A stretch of DNA of 64,000 bases, from assembly GCA_012270975.1 (NCBI GenBank), contig JAAXHH010000034.1:186001-250000 (forward strand), read 5' to 3'. The stretch is from Candidatus Latescibacterota bacterium (GTDB lineage Bacteria; JAAXHH01). Position numbers and translations under genes: made by a program. Below, piece after piece: positions 45,201 through 53,218 of the stretch. Within the stretch, counting starts at the first letter, position 1. Every line of letters starts with the position of its first letter. The notes under the pieces are model-generated. The model had not been told where the DNA came from and made no database searches. It worked only from the letters and a program-made list of their open reading frames with translations.

Positions 45201-45634
45201 AAGGCGTGAACGAGCTCATGGGTGAGCACGTGCTCCAGTTCCGCGTACGACCCGGTAAAGGGAAGCAATATGCGGTTCTTGTTGAACTCCGTTACGCCGC
45301 CGGTGCCCTCGCTGATGAATCCGGACAGGACGTTGGTCTGCTGGAAGTCGGTATGAGAGGCGTAGAAGATGATCGGGACCTTGTCGCTGAACCGGTGCTG
45401 GAGAATCCGGCTCAGGCGGTTATACGACCGCTCGGCCATCCTCGCGGCATCGTAGGCGGCTTCTTCTTCCCCCTGGTAGTAATAGATTTCGAAGTGGGGC
45501 GTGGATATGATCTCCCACTTGAAGTCGCGGTACTGGACCTTGTTCCGCCCGAAGTAGTCTCCCTGTGCGGGTACTACCGTCGGCGTGGCCAGCAGGCACA
45601 AGACCGCCAGCATATACCTGATCCAATGTGGCAT
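42233..45634 (-). CDS. Secreted metalloprotease / PD40 propeller / Omp85-barrel fusion
   Basis: 1133 residues. Signal peptide (about 1-23, VVPAQG), gluzincin-like peptidase segment with HEXXH at 129-133 (HVLTHELVHAFQGD) and EGMAEYLS at 163-170, a WD40-like PD40/TolB propeller at about 290-600 (SPNWSPDGKKLVFVG, DPVWSPDGRKIAFST), a Pro/Ala/Glu/Ser-rich linker (about 625-715), then a BamA/TamA-type 16-strand barrel (about 735-1133) with YPFGGPYDFRGANYW and a C-terminal Phe. It would place a protease-propeller module at the outer membrane. Start ATG 45634 has AAGGAG 8 bases upstream. Confidence 0.85.
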   Translation of the reverse strand: MPHWIRYMLAVLCLLATPTVVPAQGDYFGRNKVQYRDFKWEIISTPHFEIYYYQGEEEAAYDAARMAERSYNRLSRILQHRFSDKVPIIFYASHTDFQQTNVLSGFISEGTGGVTEFNKNRILLPFTGSYAELEHVLTHELVHAFQGDVLYGAGPGVSILNPMAFVAPLWFMEGMAEYLSLGGIDAYTHMWLRDAALQGYLPPTIPSMDYSFGVYRFGQALFAYIGDRYGDRKIGEILRKTGRMRNVNEAFRSSIGKDIEKLSDEWNEHVRKTYLPQIKDYDKPDAFARQLTDVRESRAGLHLAPAISPRGDKLVFISNKSLYNDIYLASAINGEVISKLVEGERSADFESLRFFSTSISWSPDERHIAFPAKVGARDALYVMDVRERNVIRRIKVDLDGATSPNWSPDGKKLVFVGLQGGQSDLYVVDATGGNLTALTRDRYTDRDPVWSPDGRKIAFSTDRGDVTNFRTLTFGYQQLALYDLATGEIEKIPDQIGKSISPQWSADGEKIAFISDRTGISNIFIWDMNSRETYQITNVLTGVTNVTAAGPAITWAQKADRLVFSSLSWGGFDLFAITDPASLMKEPYDHAKAATPGAAPVAQQLAPPLRTEPSEESPAPGEGDGASPDAAVTIADPLTTPPEAAPREGQSSSESGREKATTVRTVLTAPPDTTSATEAAPPDEAPEETESTELLQEPEFPFAPVLRGIGPGGELPDTTAWIDGTFKKRKYSPRFGLDYIGGNAGYSTQFGLVGSSLLSFSDILNNHKILVGANVFGSLTDANLLLQYTNLTRRVNWSVAAFQYSYDLFYNYQSPILTQVTTQVNRGVHFFVSRPFSQFSRIELGVQGVHRSRQLVDVSWNYFGIRRTRRGSLGSVNFIQPSIALVTDHTLYGVTGPIAGARGRVEVTPTFGELEYTRAFIDYRTYFNVLQRYAFAFRLFGLASEGRDQELYPFGGPYDFRGANYWSAWGSKVAMVNAEFRFPLIDVLAMGWPLPLAFQQIRGSLFVDAGSAWDQNTSAVQANQYAGYPNVGDFVDGRLVRNNGLGPGTMEELAGGPIAVAYGIGARARVGFLILKFDIARQFDLGRRPSWYNDENLPNVPQGLESEFPGTRSYRLRSALNDTQFFFTIGADF

Positions 45635-45659
45635 CCGGAGTCTCCTTGAAGATGGACCC

Positions 45660-45688
45660 ATCTTACCGTCCGGCTTTCCCCGTGTCAA
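45660..45688 (-). promoter_or_regulatory. Promoter of the 42233-45634 gene
   Basis: TTGACA (45688-45683), 17-base spacer, TAAGAT (45665-45660) on the minus strand; expected start about 20 bases before the ATG, leaving room for the AAGGAG. Confidence 0.65.
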
Positions 45689-45884
45689 GCCAATTTGGGC
45701 CATTCGCGCACCCGTGCCGCGGGACACACGTTGGTCATTCGGAACCCGCCTATATTCATTGCACGAAAATCCGCCGGCGGAGTTCGATTTAAAAGTGATC
45801 GGCGGTACTCGAGCCCGGGGCTGGAAGGCGGCGGTTTACCGTTAGACCCGGGAGGACGGGATGTTATTCCCGAAAACCGGGCAA

Positions 45885-45916
45885 AATGAAGAAGGCGGAC
45901 CCGGAAAAGGCCCGCC
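45885..45916 (-). terminator. Probable terminator of the 45977 receptor gene
   Basis: Minus strand GGCGG-G-CC-TTTTCCG-GG-T-CCGCC followed by TTCTTCATTTT, 60 bases past the receptor stop. The T-run is interrupted. The rest of 45635-45976 shows no gene. Confidence 0.5.
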
Positions 45917-45976
45917 GTCCTGTCTGACCGCCGATGCGCGACGCAGCCCGGAAACAGACGTTCCGGGCAGGTTCCG

Positions 45977-48751
45977 TCAGAACCGAACGGCCACGCCGGC
46001 GGAAAGCAGCCGGCCGATTTCCGGGGCGCCGACGAAGGCGCGGTACTTCTTGTTCAGCAGGTTGCTGGCTTCCACGCTTAAGGTAATCGCGGAAAACTCG
46101 TAGGCGACGTTGGCGTCGAACACGGCGTAGGAATCGACCGGGCCCGCGTACACGCCGTCCAGCATCGGGAAGAAGCCGCGGTAGCTGACCTTGCCGCCCA
46201 GGGTCAGAGGCATCGACGCGGGGCGGAACGTAACGCCTCCGCTGAACTTGTGCTTCGGGGAATTCAAGGGGACGTCGCCGAGGTTCTCCACGTTCTCGAA
46301 CAGGTTCCGGTGTATATACGAGTAACTGCCCGTAATGTGCCACGACCGGGAGGGGAACCAGGAGAACCCCAGGTCGGCGCCGTAGACCGTGACGTCGCCG
46401 AAATTCCGATAGGTCAGGGCGACCGCCGTCGGATCGGAAGCCTGCTCGGGCGTCACCGTGCCGAAGGGAATCATCGCGGTGCCTTCCGCGATCTCGTCAA
46501 TGTACCGGTCGACCTCGTCCGTGTAGTCGCCGTTCCCGTTGCCGCCGAAAGCGGCCGTGTCGAGAAACCTGATCAGGGTGGCCAGCTGTGCGTTCGCCGG
46601 GTCCGCCAGATAGTCGGCGATGCCCTGGCTCAAGGCGCTTCGGAGGGACCCTTCGTCGATAAACACCGAGGGCGTGACGATCCAGAGCGGCAGGGTGTAA
46701 TCGTTCATCTGCGTACGGTAGAAATCGGCCGCGAGGACCAGCTTGTTCCGGACAATGCCCTTGTACCCGAACTCGAGGGTCTGCGTGATGGTCGGCCGTA
46801 TCTTGTCGATGTCCTGGACCGCCGAGACGTCGTACGGATCGAAACCCTGGGTTTCGGGGTTGAGCAGTTGCAGGGTGTTCGTCAGGCCGTGGAGTTTCTC
46901 GGGTATCACGCCGGTGAATTGGGCAGCCAGTTCGGGGGTCACGAGTCCGCCGCTATCGTTACCCAGTTGCGTGACCAACTCCGTGACCACGAGTTCCCTG
47001 GCCGCACTCCAAAGCATGTCATTGGCTGCCGGATCGTCGAGACGGAGGTAGGTATCCCTGGAGAGCCCCGCCACGGTGGCGAAGGGCGACCGGTACGTGG
47101 GCCTGCCGCTCTCGTCGCGGCGGAAGGTAAAGGGATTGCGCGCGCCGTACGACCGGATATCGATGGTGTTGTCCGGTCCCAGGCCCAATCCTCCGAACAG
47201 GTCGGCGAATCCGAATGCGTCGGTAACCGCCCTGATGTCCAGCGATAAAGTGGTCACCGTTGGCGTGTTGAACGCCCTGTTGTAGGTGACCCTGAACGTA
47301 TTTTCCGGACTGGGCTTCATCACTACCGCCGCGCGCGGAGAGAATACCGGGTTGTCCAGCCTGCTGTGCCGGTCCAGGCGACCGGCGAGCATCAGGCTCA
47401 CCTGGTCGGTGAACCGGGTCTCGCTCTGGAGGTAGACCCCGTATTCGTTGGTGTCGTCATCGTCCTCGTACGCACCATGGATGGTCCCTTCGGTCCGTGG
47501 CCGGGTAAGCAGCAGGTCCACGCCGTAAACGAACTGCTGGCGCCGGCCGATGTCCGAGGTGTTCTGCAACTGCAACACGGTCAGCGACGACTTGTCCACC
47601 ACGTCGTCGCCGGTGCGGAGCAACTGGGTTTCCCCCGCGTCGCTCTTGTTGTAGAAAAACTGGCCGAACCAGCCCTTGTACAACATCCGGCCCTGGAAGT
47701 AGCCGTACACCCAGTCCCTGCCCTGGGCCGACCCCTGGCCCGTCATCTGGATGCTGGAGCTCTTGGAATACCCCGCCGAACCGATGAACGTCAGCTCCTC
47801 CGACGGACGGACGTCGACCCTGATCTCTCCGTACTGGCCCCCGACGTCGAGATTGCGCGGCACGACCTCGGCGGGATCGTGGTGCTCCCAGTCCCGGGCC
47901 TTCAGGTATTTGCCCGAAATCTTGAGTCCGATCATGTCGTTGACGCTGCTGGCGTGCCGGAAGGACGCCTTCCGCAGACCGCGTTCGCCCCCGGAGAGGG
48001 ACACGAAGTTGCCTTCCGATCCGAAGGGGGACCGGGAAATGATATGCATCACGCCGTTGGAGCTGTTGGGACCGTAGAGCGCCGAACCGGGACCGCGGAC
48101 GATCTCTATCCGTTCGATGTCCTCGCTGGTGATGGGAATGATGTGGAAGGAATTGATCCGCAGCGACGGGATCCGCGCGAGGCGGTTGTCCACCATCGTG
48201 AGCAGGAGGCCCGACAGCACTTTGTTGAAGCCGCGGATCACCGTGCTGGCCTGTACGATCCCCGTCTTCGCGTGGTCCACACCGCTGAGGTTCTTGATGT
48301 GTTCGTCGACGGACAGCGCCTGGGAATCCCGGATATCCTTCATATCGACCACTTCGACGGATGCCGGGGCGTCCAGCGCTTTTTCCCTCTTGCGGGAAGC
48401 GGACACCACGACCTGCTGGCCCACGAGCGTCGTGGCGGCAAGGATGAAATCCCTTACCGTATGCCCGCCGAACCTGATGGCGACGTGGTCGGCGGTGACC
48501 GTCTCGTAACCCAGGAAGGAAACGGTGACGTCGTACTCGCCGGCGGGAAGGCCATCTATGCGGTACATGCCCCGGTCATCGCTCGTCGTGCCGCGCAACG
48601 CCTCGATCGCGGGCCCTTTGACGACGATGTTGGCACCGAAGAGGCCGTCACCGGCCTCCGATACCACCTTTCCCGTCAGACTGCCCGGATTCTGTGCCGA
48701 TGCCGGGAGTACGCAGAGCAACAGGAAAAGAAAAACGACAACCCGTCGCAT
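45977..48751 (-). CDS. TonB-dependent receptor, copy A
   Basis: 924 residues. Signal peptide (MRRVVVFLFLLLCVLPASAQ), a carboxypeptidase-regulatory-like domain (about 24-105), a plug domain (about 115-235, with TSEDIERIEIVRGPGSALYG) and a 22-strand barrel ending in Phe. Imports a chelate, vitamin, peptide or sugar across the outer membrane using ExbB/TonB energy. AAGGAGG precedes the ATG. Tandem paralog of copy B; both keep RGPGSALYGPNSxNGVMHI. Ligand unknown. Confidence 0.92.
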   Translation of the reverse strand: MRRVVVFLFLLLCVLPASAQNPGSLTGKVVSEAGDGLFGANIVVKGPAIEALRGTTSDDRGMYRIDGLPAGEYDVTVSFLGYETVTADHVAIRFGGHTVRDFILAATTLVGQQVVVSASRKREKALDAPASVEVVDMKDIRDSQALSVDEHIKNLSGVDHAKTGIVQASTVIRGFNKVLSGLLLTMVDNRLARIPSLRINSFHIIPITSEDIERIEIVRGPGSALYGPNSSNGVMHIISRSPFGSEGNFVSLSGGERGLRKASFRHASSVNDMIGLKISGKYLKARDWEHHDPAEVVPRNLDVGGQYGEIRVDVRPSEELTFIGSAGYSKSSSIQMTGQGSAQGRDWVYGYFQGRMLYKGWFGQFFYNKSDAGETQLLRTGDDVVDKSSLTVLQLQNTSDIGRRQQFVYGVDLLLTRPRTEGTIHGAYEDDDDTNEYGVYLQSETRFTDQVSLMLAGRLDRHSRLDNPVFSPRAAVVMKPSPENTFRVTYNRAFNTPTVTTLSLDIRAVTDAFGFADLFGGLGLGPDNTIDIRSYGARNPFTFRRDESGRPTYRSPFATVAGLSRDTYLRLDDPAANDMLWSAARELVVTELVTQLGNDSGGLVTPELAAQFTGVIPEKLHGLTNTLQLLNPETQGFDPYDVSAVQDIDKIRPTITQTLEFGYKGIVRNKLVLAADFYRTQMNDYTLPLWIVTPSVFIDEGSLRSALSQGIADYLADPANAQLATLIRFLDTAAFGGNGNGDYTDEVDRYIDEIAEGTAMIPFGTVTPEQASDPTAVALTYRNFGDVTVYGADLGFSWFPSRSWHITGSYSYIHRNLFENVENLGDVPLNSPKHKFSGGVTFRPASMPLTLGGKVSYRGFFPMLDGVYAGPVDSYAVFDANVAYEFSAITLSVEASNLLNKKYRAFVGAPEIGRLLSAGVAVRF

Positions 48752-48763
48752 TCAGGCCTCCTT

Positions 48764-48784
48764 CCCGCGGGATTCACCCGCGGG
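48764..48784 (-). promoter_or_regulatory. GC hairpin abutting the receptor ribosome site
   Basis: CCCGCGGG (48764-48771) is repeated at 48777-48784 with 5 bases between. Since each copy is self-complementary they pair as an 8-bp stem, ending right beside the AAGGAGG of the copy A receptor. It could control translation. Confidence 0.45.
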
Positions 48785-48875
48785 TGTGCCGGTTCGTGCG
48801 CCACCTTTTACGATTGGGAACGCGAATTCAAGTCCGTTCGGGAACGCTTGATCGGTCTTTCGCAGGATTGATATA

Positions 48876-48903
48876 AGTATATGCGAAAACAAGACTTTGT
48901 CAA
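48876..48903 (-). promoter_or_regulatory. Promoter of TonB-dependent receptor copy A
   Basis: TTGACA (48903-48898), 16-base spacer, TATACT (48881-48876) on the minus strand. Predicted leader is about 118 bases and contains the 48764-48784 hairpin. Confidence 0.75.
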
Positions 48904-48926
48904 GCTGTTTGTCTCCATCCGGTCCG

Positions 48927-51761
48927 TCAGAAGCGCACCGCCAGACCCGCCATGACCAGGCGCCCGATCATCGGCGCACCGACGAAGGCCTGGTACTGCT
49001 TGTCGAGCAGATTGCTGGCCTCCACGCTGAACGTAACTTTCGAGAAATCATAGGAAGCGCTCACGTCTACGACGGTATGGGATTCCACGTCGCCGACGTA
49101 GACGCCGTCGGCCATTTCAAAAGCGCCGCGGTAGCGCATGCGGGCGCCGAGGTTGAGCGGCAGGCCGGACGGCTTCAGGCCGAGCGCCAGGGACAGCTTG
49201 TGCTTTGGCGCGTTCAATGGAATGTCGTCGATGCCGTCCACTTTCTCGAACAGGTTCTCGTTGATGAAGGAATAGCTGCCCGACAGGTTCCAGATATCGT
49301 TGGGATAATAGGAGAACCCGAGATCCGTGCCGTAGTACGAAACTTCACCGGAATTGCGGTAGGTCAGCATCACGGCGTTGGGGTCGGTGGCTTCCTCCGG
49401 GGTCACCGTGCCGTAGGGGATCGCGGCCGCCGTGCTCACGAAGATCCGGGTCAGCTCGTCTACCGGCGACCCGTTTCCGTCGCCGCCCACGCCGGTGGCC
49501 GGATCATCGATCACCGCGAGCGCTCCGGCCAGCTGCGCGTTCTCCGGCAGGGCCAGTTGCTGCGCGATACCGGCACCCAGGGCCGAAGCCAGCGGGCCGG
49601 GATCCAGGAACACGTTGGGGGTCACGATGTGTATGGAACTGATGAAATCGTGGATCTTGTTCCGGTAGAAATCCGCGGTCAGCACCAGCTTGTTGCCGAC
49701 GACGCCCTTGTAACCTACTTCAAACGTCTCGGTAATGGACGGTCTCATCGGGTCGACGTCTCTGACCGATGCCGGGTCGACGGGATTGAATGTACCCGTC
49801 CCCGTGTCCAGTACGCCCAGTGCATTCGTGAGCCCCGGCAGGGCGGACGGGATGACGCCCGGGAACGCGGCGGCCAACCCTGCCGCCTGCTGGGCCGCGA
49901 GCTGCGCGGCGTTCGGTGCCGGAAGACCGAGCGAAATCAGGTACTGCGTGATGATGGGGACCGCCAGCCCCTGGAGCTGCGGCGTAAGCTGCGCCAGCAC
50001 GGCCCCGCGGGCCACGCCCCAGAGGAGATTGGTACTGGCCGGATCGTTCATGGGCAGATAGGTGTCCGCGGGCAGCCCCGCCACGGGGGCGAAGGGCGAC
50101 CGGTACATGGGCAGGCCGTTGTCTCCGCGCCGAAACGTGAACTGCGAATTGACGCCCTGCGTGCGCAGATCGATGGTGCGGTCCGGCCCCAAGCCGAGGG
50201 CGGCGAAATTGGCGCCCAGGCCGAACGGATCGGAACCCGCGATCAGATCGAGGAAGTAATGCACGGAACTGGGCGTGCCGAAGGCCCGGTTGTACGTCAG
50301 CCTGAGCGTACTCTCCGGCGAAGGCTTGATCACCAGGGCCGCCCGGGGCGAGAACACCGGGTCCTCGATCTTGCTGTGCTCGTCCAGCCGGCCGGCCAGC
50401 ATCAGGCTGACCTGGTCGTTCAAGGTCGTTTCGCTCTGCACGTACAGCCCGTATTCGTCCAGGTTGTCGCGGTCTTCGAATTGTCCGTGGGTCGTGTTCC
50501 CGGTGTTGGGCCGGGTCAGCAGCACGTCCGCTCCATAGGTGAACTGTTGCCGGGCGCCCACCGCGAGGTTGTGCTGGAGTTGCATTACGGTCAGTCTCGA
50601 GGTGTCCACGATCGGCTGGGTGGTCCGGAGGAGCTTGGTATCGCCCGCGTCGTTCATGTTGAGAAAGATCTGCGCGAACCATCCCTTGTACTGCGAGCGG
50701 GCCTGAAAGAACCGGGTGGACCAGTCGACGGCCTGGGCCGCGCCCTGCCCGGTCATCTGGATGGCCTTGATCCGGGAATACCCCGCCGACCCGATGATGG
50801 ACAGGTCGTCGGTCGGACGCAGGTCGATCCGGACTTCTCCGAGCAGGCGTTCGTTGTCGTTGTCTCGGGCGATGACCTCCGCGGGGTCTTCGTATGCCCA
50901 CTCCCGGGCCTTCGAGTATTCGCCGGAAACCTTGAACCCGATCTTGCCGTCGACGCTGCTGGCGTGCCGGAAGGTCGCCTTGCGCAGACTGCGTTCGCCG
51001 CCGTACAGCGAGACGGCGTTGCCCTCCGAACCGATGGGCGAGCGGGTCACGATGTGCATCACCCCGTTCGCGCTGTTGGGGCCGTAGAGGGCGGAACCCG
51101 GCCCGCGGACGACCTCGATGCGCTGGATATCCTCGCTCGTCAAGGGGATTGCGCTGCCCATGTTGAGCCGGAGCGAGGCGATGCGCGCGATCCGGTTGTC
51201 CACCATCTGCAATAGGGATCCGGTGAAGGTGCGGTTGAATCCCCGGATCACGGTGGAGCTCTGGGAAACGCCGACCTTGGCCTGGTCCACGCCGCCCAGG
51301 TCCTTGATATAGTCGGTTACCGACAGGGCGGGGCGGTCCATGATCTCGTCCAGTTCCACCACGGATATGGAAGCCGGCGCGTCGAGCAGCTTCTCCTGCT
51401 TGCGCGACGCGGAAACCACCACCTGCTCGCCGATCAGCGTCGTAGCCGCCAGGCCGACGTCCAGCGTGGTGGTCTGGCCGCCGCGGATCATCACGCCGGC
51501 CGTGGTGACCGATTCGTAGCCGAGAAAGGACACGGTGACCTCGTAGTCCCCCGGCGGCAGGCCATCGATGCTGTACGCCCCGTCGTCTCCTGCCGTCGTG
51601 CCCCGCAGTGCTTCGATCGCGGTCCCGCTGACGACGATGTTGGCGCCGGGCAACGCCGTTCCGTCTTCGGCGGCCACCCTGCCCGCCAGGCCGCCGGTTT
51701 CCTGGGCAGCCGCGGGCCCTACGCTGAACAGTATGAGCAGAATCACGCTTGCGATTCGCAT
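48927..51761 (-). CDS. TonB-dependent receptor, copy B
   Basis: 944 residues. Signal peptide MRIASVILLILFSVGPAAAQ, regulatory-like domain, plug with RGPGSALYGPNSANGVMHI and a barrel ending AGLAVRF. Close paralog of copy A throughout, with an Ala/Gln-rich insertion around residues 630-665 (AAQLAAQQAAGLAAAFPG) that copy A lacks. Start ATG 51761 has GAGGAGG 8 bases upstream. Its own promoter is not obvious; a 14-bp tandem repeat lies at 51812-51843. Confidence 0.92.
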   Translation of the reverse strand: MRIASVILLILFSVGPAAAQETGGLAGRVAAEDGTALPGANIVVSGTAIEALRGTTAGDDGAYSIDGLPPGDYEVTVSFLGYESVTTAGVMIRGGQTTTLDVGLAATTLIGEQVVVSASRKQEKLLDAPASISVVELDEIMDRPALSVTDYIKDLGGVDQAKVGVSQSSTVIRGFNRTFTGSLLQMVDNRIARIASLRLNMGSAIPLTSEDIQRIEVVRGPGSALYGPNSANGVMHIVTRSPIGSEGNAVSLYGGERSLRKATFRHASSVDGKIGFKVSGEYSKAREWAYEDPAEVIARDNDNERLLGEVRIDLRPTDDLSIIGSAGYSRIKAIQMTGQGAAQAVDWSTRFFQARSQYKGWFAQIFLNMNDAGDTKLLRTTQPIVDTSRLTVMQLQHNLAVGARQQFTYGADVLLTRPNTGNTTHGQFEDRDNLDEYGLYVQSETTLNDQVSLMLAGRLDEHSKIEDPVFSPRAALVIKPSPESTLRLTYNRAFGTPSSVHYFLDLIAGSDPFGLGANFAALGLGPDRTIDLRTQGVNSQFTFRRGDNGLPMYRSPFAPVAGLPADTYLPMNDPASTNLLWGVARGAVLAQLTPQLQGLAVPIITQYLISLGLPAPNAAQLAAQQAAGLAAAFPGVIPSALPGLTNALGVLDTGTGTFNPVDPASVRDVDPMRPSITETFEVGYKGVVGNKLVLTADFYRNKIHDFISSIHIVTPNVFLDPGPLASALGAGIAQQLALPENAQLAGALAVIDDPATGVGGDGNGSPVDELTRIFVSTAAAIPYGTVTPEEATDPNAVMLTYRNSGEVSYYGTDLGFSYYPNDIWNLSGSYSFINENLFEKVDGIDDIPLNAPKHKLSLALGLKPSGLPLNLGARMRYRGAFEMADGVYVGDVESHTVVDVSASYDFSKVTFSVEASNLLDKQYQAFVGAPMIGRLVMAGLAVRF

Positions 51762-51811
51762 GATGAGAACCTCCTCACGAGATCTGGTTATGATTGAAGA
51801 CCATTGGTGCG

Positions 51812-51843
51812 GGCCTGTGAATTTTGGCCTGTGAATTCTGGCC
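51812..51843. repeat. 14-bp tandem repeat between permease and receptor genes
   Basis: GGCCTGTGAATTTT (51812-51825) and GGCCTGTGAATTCT (51826-51839), followed by a third GGCC. It spaces GGCC every 14 bp, about 60 bases upstream of receptor copy B; a possible binding site. Confidence 0.6.
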
Positions 51844-51845
51844 AT

Positions 51846-53159
51846 CTATGACAAGAACACGTATCGTGCGATAAAGACAAGGGCCAGCACATCGATGAGC
51901 GGATGCACTTCGCTTCCCCTGCCGCTTAGTCGCTTGATAATCGGGTAAGCGACGAATCCCACGGCCAGGCCGTCGGCGATGCTGAAAGTCAACGGAATCG
52001 ATATCAGCGTCAGGAAGACCGGAACCGCCTCCGATGCGTCGCTCCACTTGACCTGCGCGGCCGAGGCCATCATCAGCACGCCCGTCACGACCAGGGCGGG
52101 CGCGGTGGCAAAGACCGGTATCGATTCCACCAGGGGCGTCAGAAACAGGGCGCCGAGGAACAGGACGGCGACGACCAGGCTGGCGAATCCCGACCGGGCC
52201 CCCGATGATATCCCCGTGGCGCTCTCGATGTAGGTCGTCACGGTCGATGAACCCAGGACGCTGCCGAAAACCGTCCCGACGGAATCCGCGAGAAGCGCGC
52301 GGTTGGCCCGGGGCAGCCGGCCCTGGGCGTCCAAGTAACCCGAACGTTCCGAAAGCCCGACCAACGTGCCCATGGTATCGAACAGGTCTACGAAAAGAAG
52401 GGCGAACACGAGATGCAGTATGGCCGAGTTCAATGTCAAAGGCAGGTTGACGACGGCTTCGCCGAAGAGGGTCGCGGGCCAGACGGGAAGGCTGACGACG
52501 CCGGCCGGCCACGGCGCCACCCCGGCGATCATGGCCAGCAGCGCGACGCCGGCTACGCCCAGCAGGATGGCCCCGCGTACACCCCGCGCAAGCATCACGC
52601 CGGTGCCCAGCAATCCGGCCAGCGTCAGTCCCACCGTCCATGAGCGTACGTCGCCCAGGCCGACCAGCGTGGCCGGATCGTCCACGATGATGCCCGCGTT
52701 CCTGAGCCCGATAAAGGCGATGAACAGTCCGATGCCCGCGGCCGTCGCGCGTTTCAGCGGTTCCGGGACCGCCGAAATGATCGCTTCCCGCACCCGCAGC
52801 ACGGTCAGCAAAAGGAACAGGAGTCCCGAGGCCAGCACCACGGCGAGGGCAAGACGCCAGTCCACGCCCATCCCCTGCACGATCGTGTACGTAAAAAAGG
52901 CGTTGAGTCCCATGCCGGGCGCCAGGGCAAAGGGATAGTTCGCCAGGAGCGCCATCAGCAACGTGCCGGCCGCCGCGGACGCGCACGTCGCGAAGAGCAG
53001 TTCCCCGAACAGCGCCTCGCCTATTGCTTCCGAAAGCATGCCCGGGTTCACCACCACGATGTAAGCCATCGTCATGAACGTCGTCAGGCCGCCGGTCGCC
53101 TCGGCGCGCCAGTTCGTGTTCAGCTCGTCAAATCTGAAGTAGGTCGCGATCCTGTTCAT
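51846..53159 (-). CDS. NCS2-family purine permease (AzgA-like)
   Basis: 437 residues, about 12-14 membrane segments. Proton-coupled import of adenine, guanine or hypoxanthine. The AzgA-subfamily marks TTFMTMAYIVVVNPGMLS, LAPGMGLNAFFTYTI and LFVDLFDTMGTLVGL are clear. Length is normal. Lies 59 bases downstream of tsaD in the same direction. Confidence 0.91.
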   Translation of the reverse strand: MNRIATYFRFDELNTNWRAEATGGLTTFMTMAYIVVVNPGMLSEAIGEALFGELLFATCASAAAGTLLMALLANYPFALAPGMGLNAFFTYTIVQGMGVDWRLALAVVLASGLLFLLLTVLRVREAIISAVPEPLKRATAAGIGLFIAFIGLRNAGIIVDDPATLVGLGDVRSWTVGLTLAGLLGTGVMLARGVRGAILLGVAGVALLAMIAGVAPWPAGVVSLPVWPATLFGEAVVNLPLTLNSAILHLVFALLFVDLFDTMGTLVGLSERSGYLDAQGRLPRANRALLADSVGTVFGSVLGSSTVTTYIESATGISSGARSGFASLVVAVLFLGALFLTPLVESIPVFATAPALVVTGVLMMASAAQVKWSDASEAVPVFLTLISIPLTFSIADGLAVGFVAYPIIKRLSGRGSEVHPLIDVLALVFIARYVFLS

Positions 53160-53218
53160 GGGCAGGTTTCACGGTCTCCGAAATGACTTTCGATACGACC
53201 GGAATCGTAATGTCCGGG

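Noticed and set aside
42968-45649. 893-codon open frame on the plus strand
   Set aside because: It is antisense to the protease-propeller-Omp85 gene, has no protein-like motifs and reflects GC-rich codon use. Its low-complexity Gly/Arg/His composition is typical of a shadow frame.
48897-51215. 772-codon open frame on the plus strand
   Set aside because: Antisense to TonB-dependent receptor copy B, which has a signal peptide, ribosome site and all domains.
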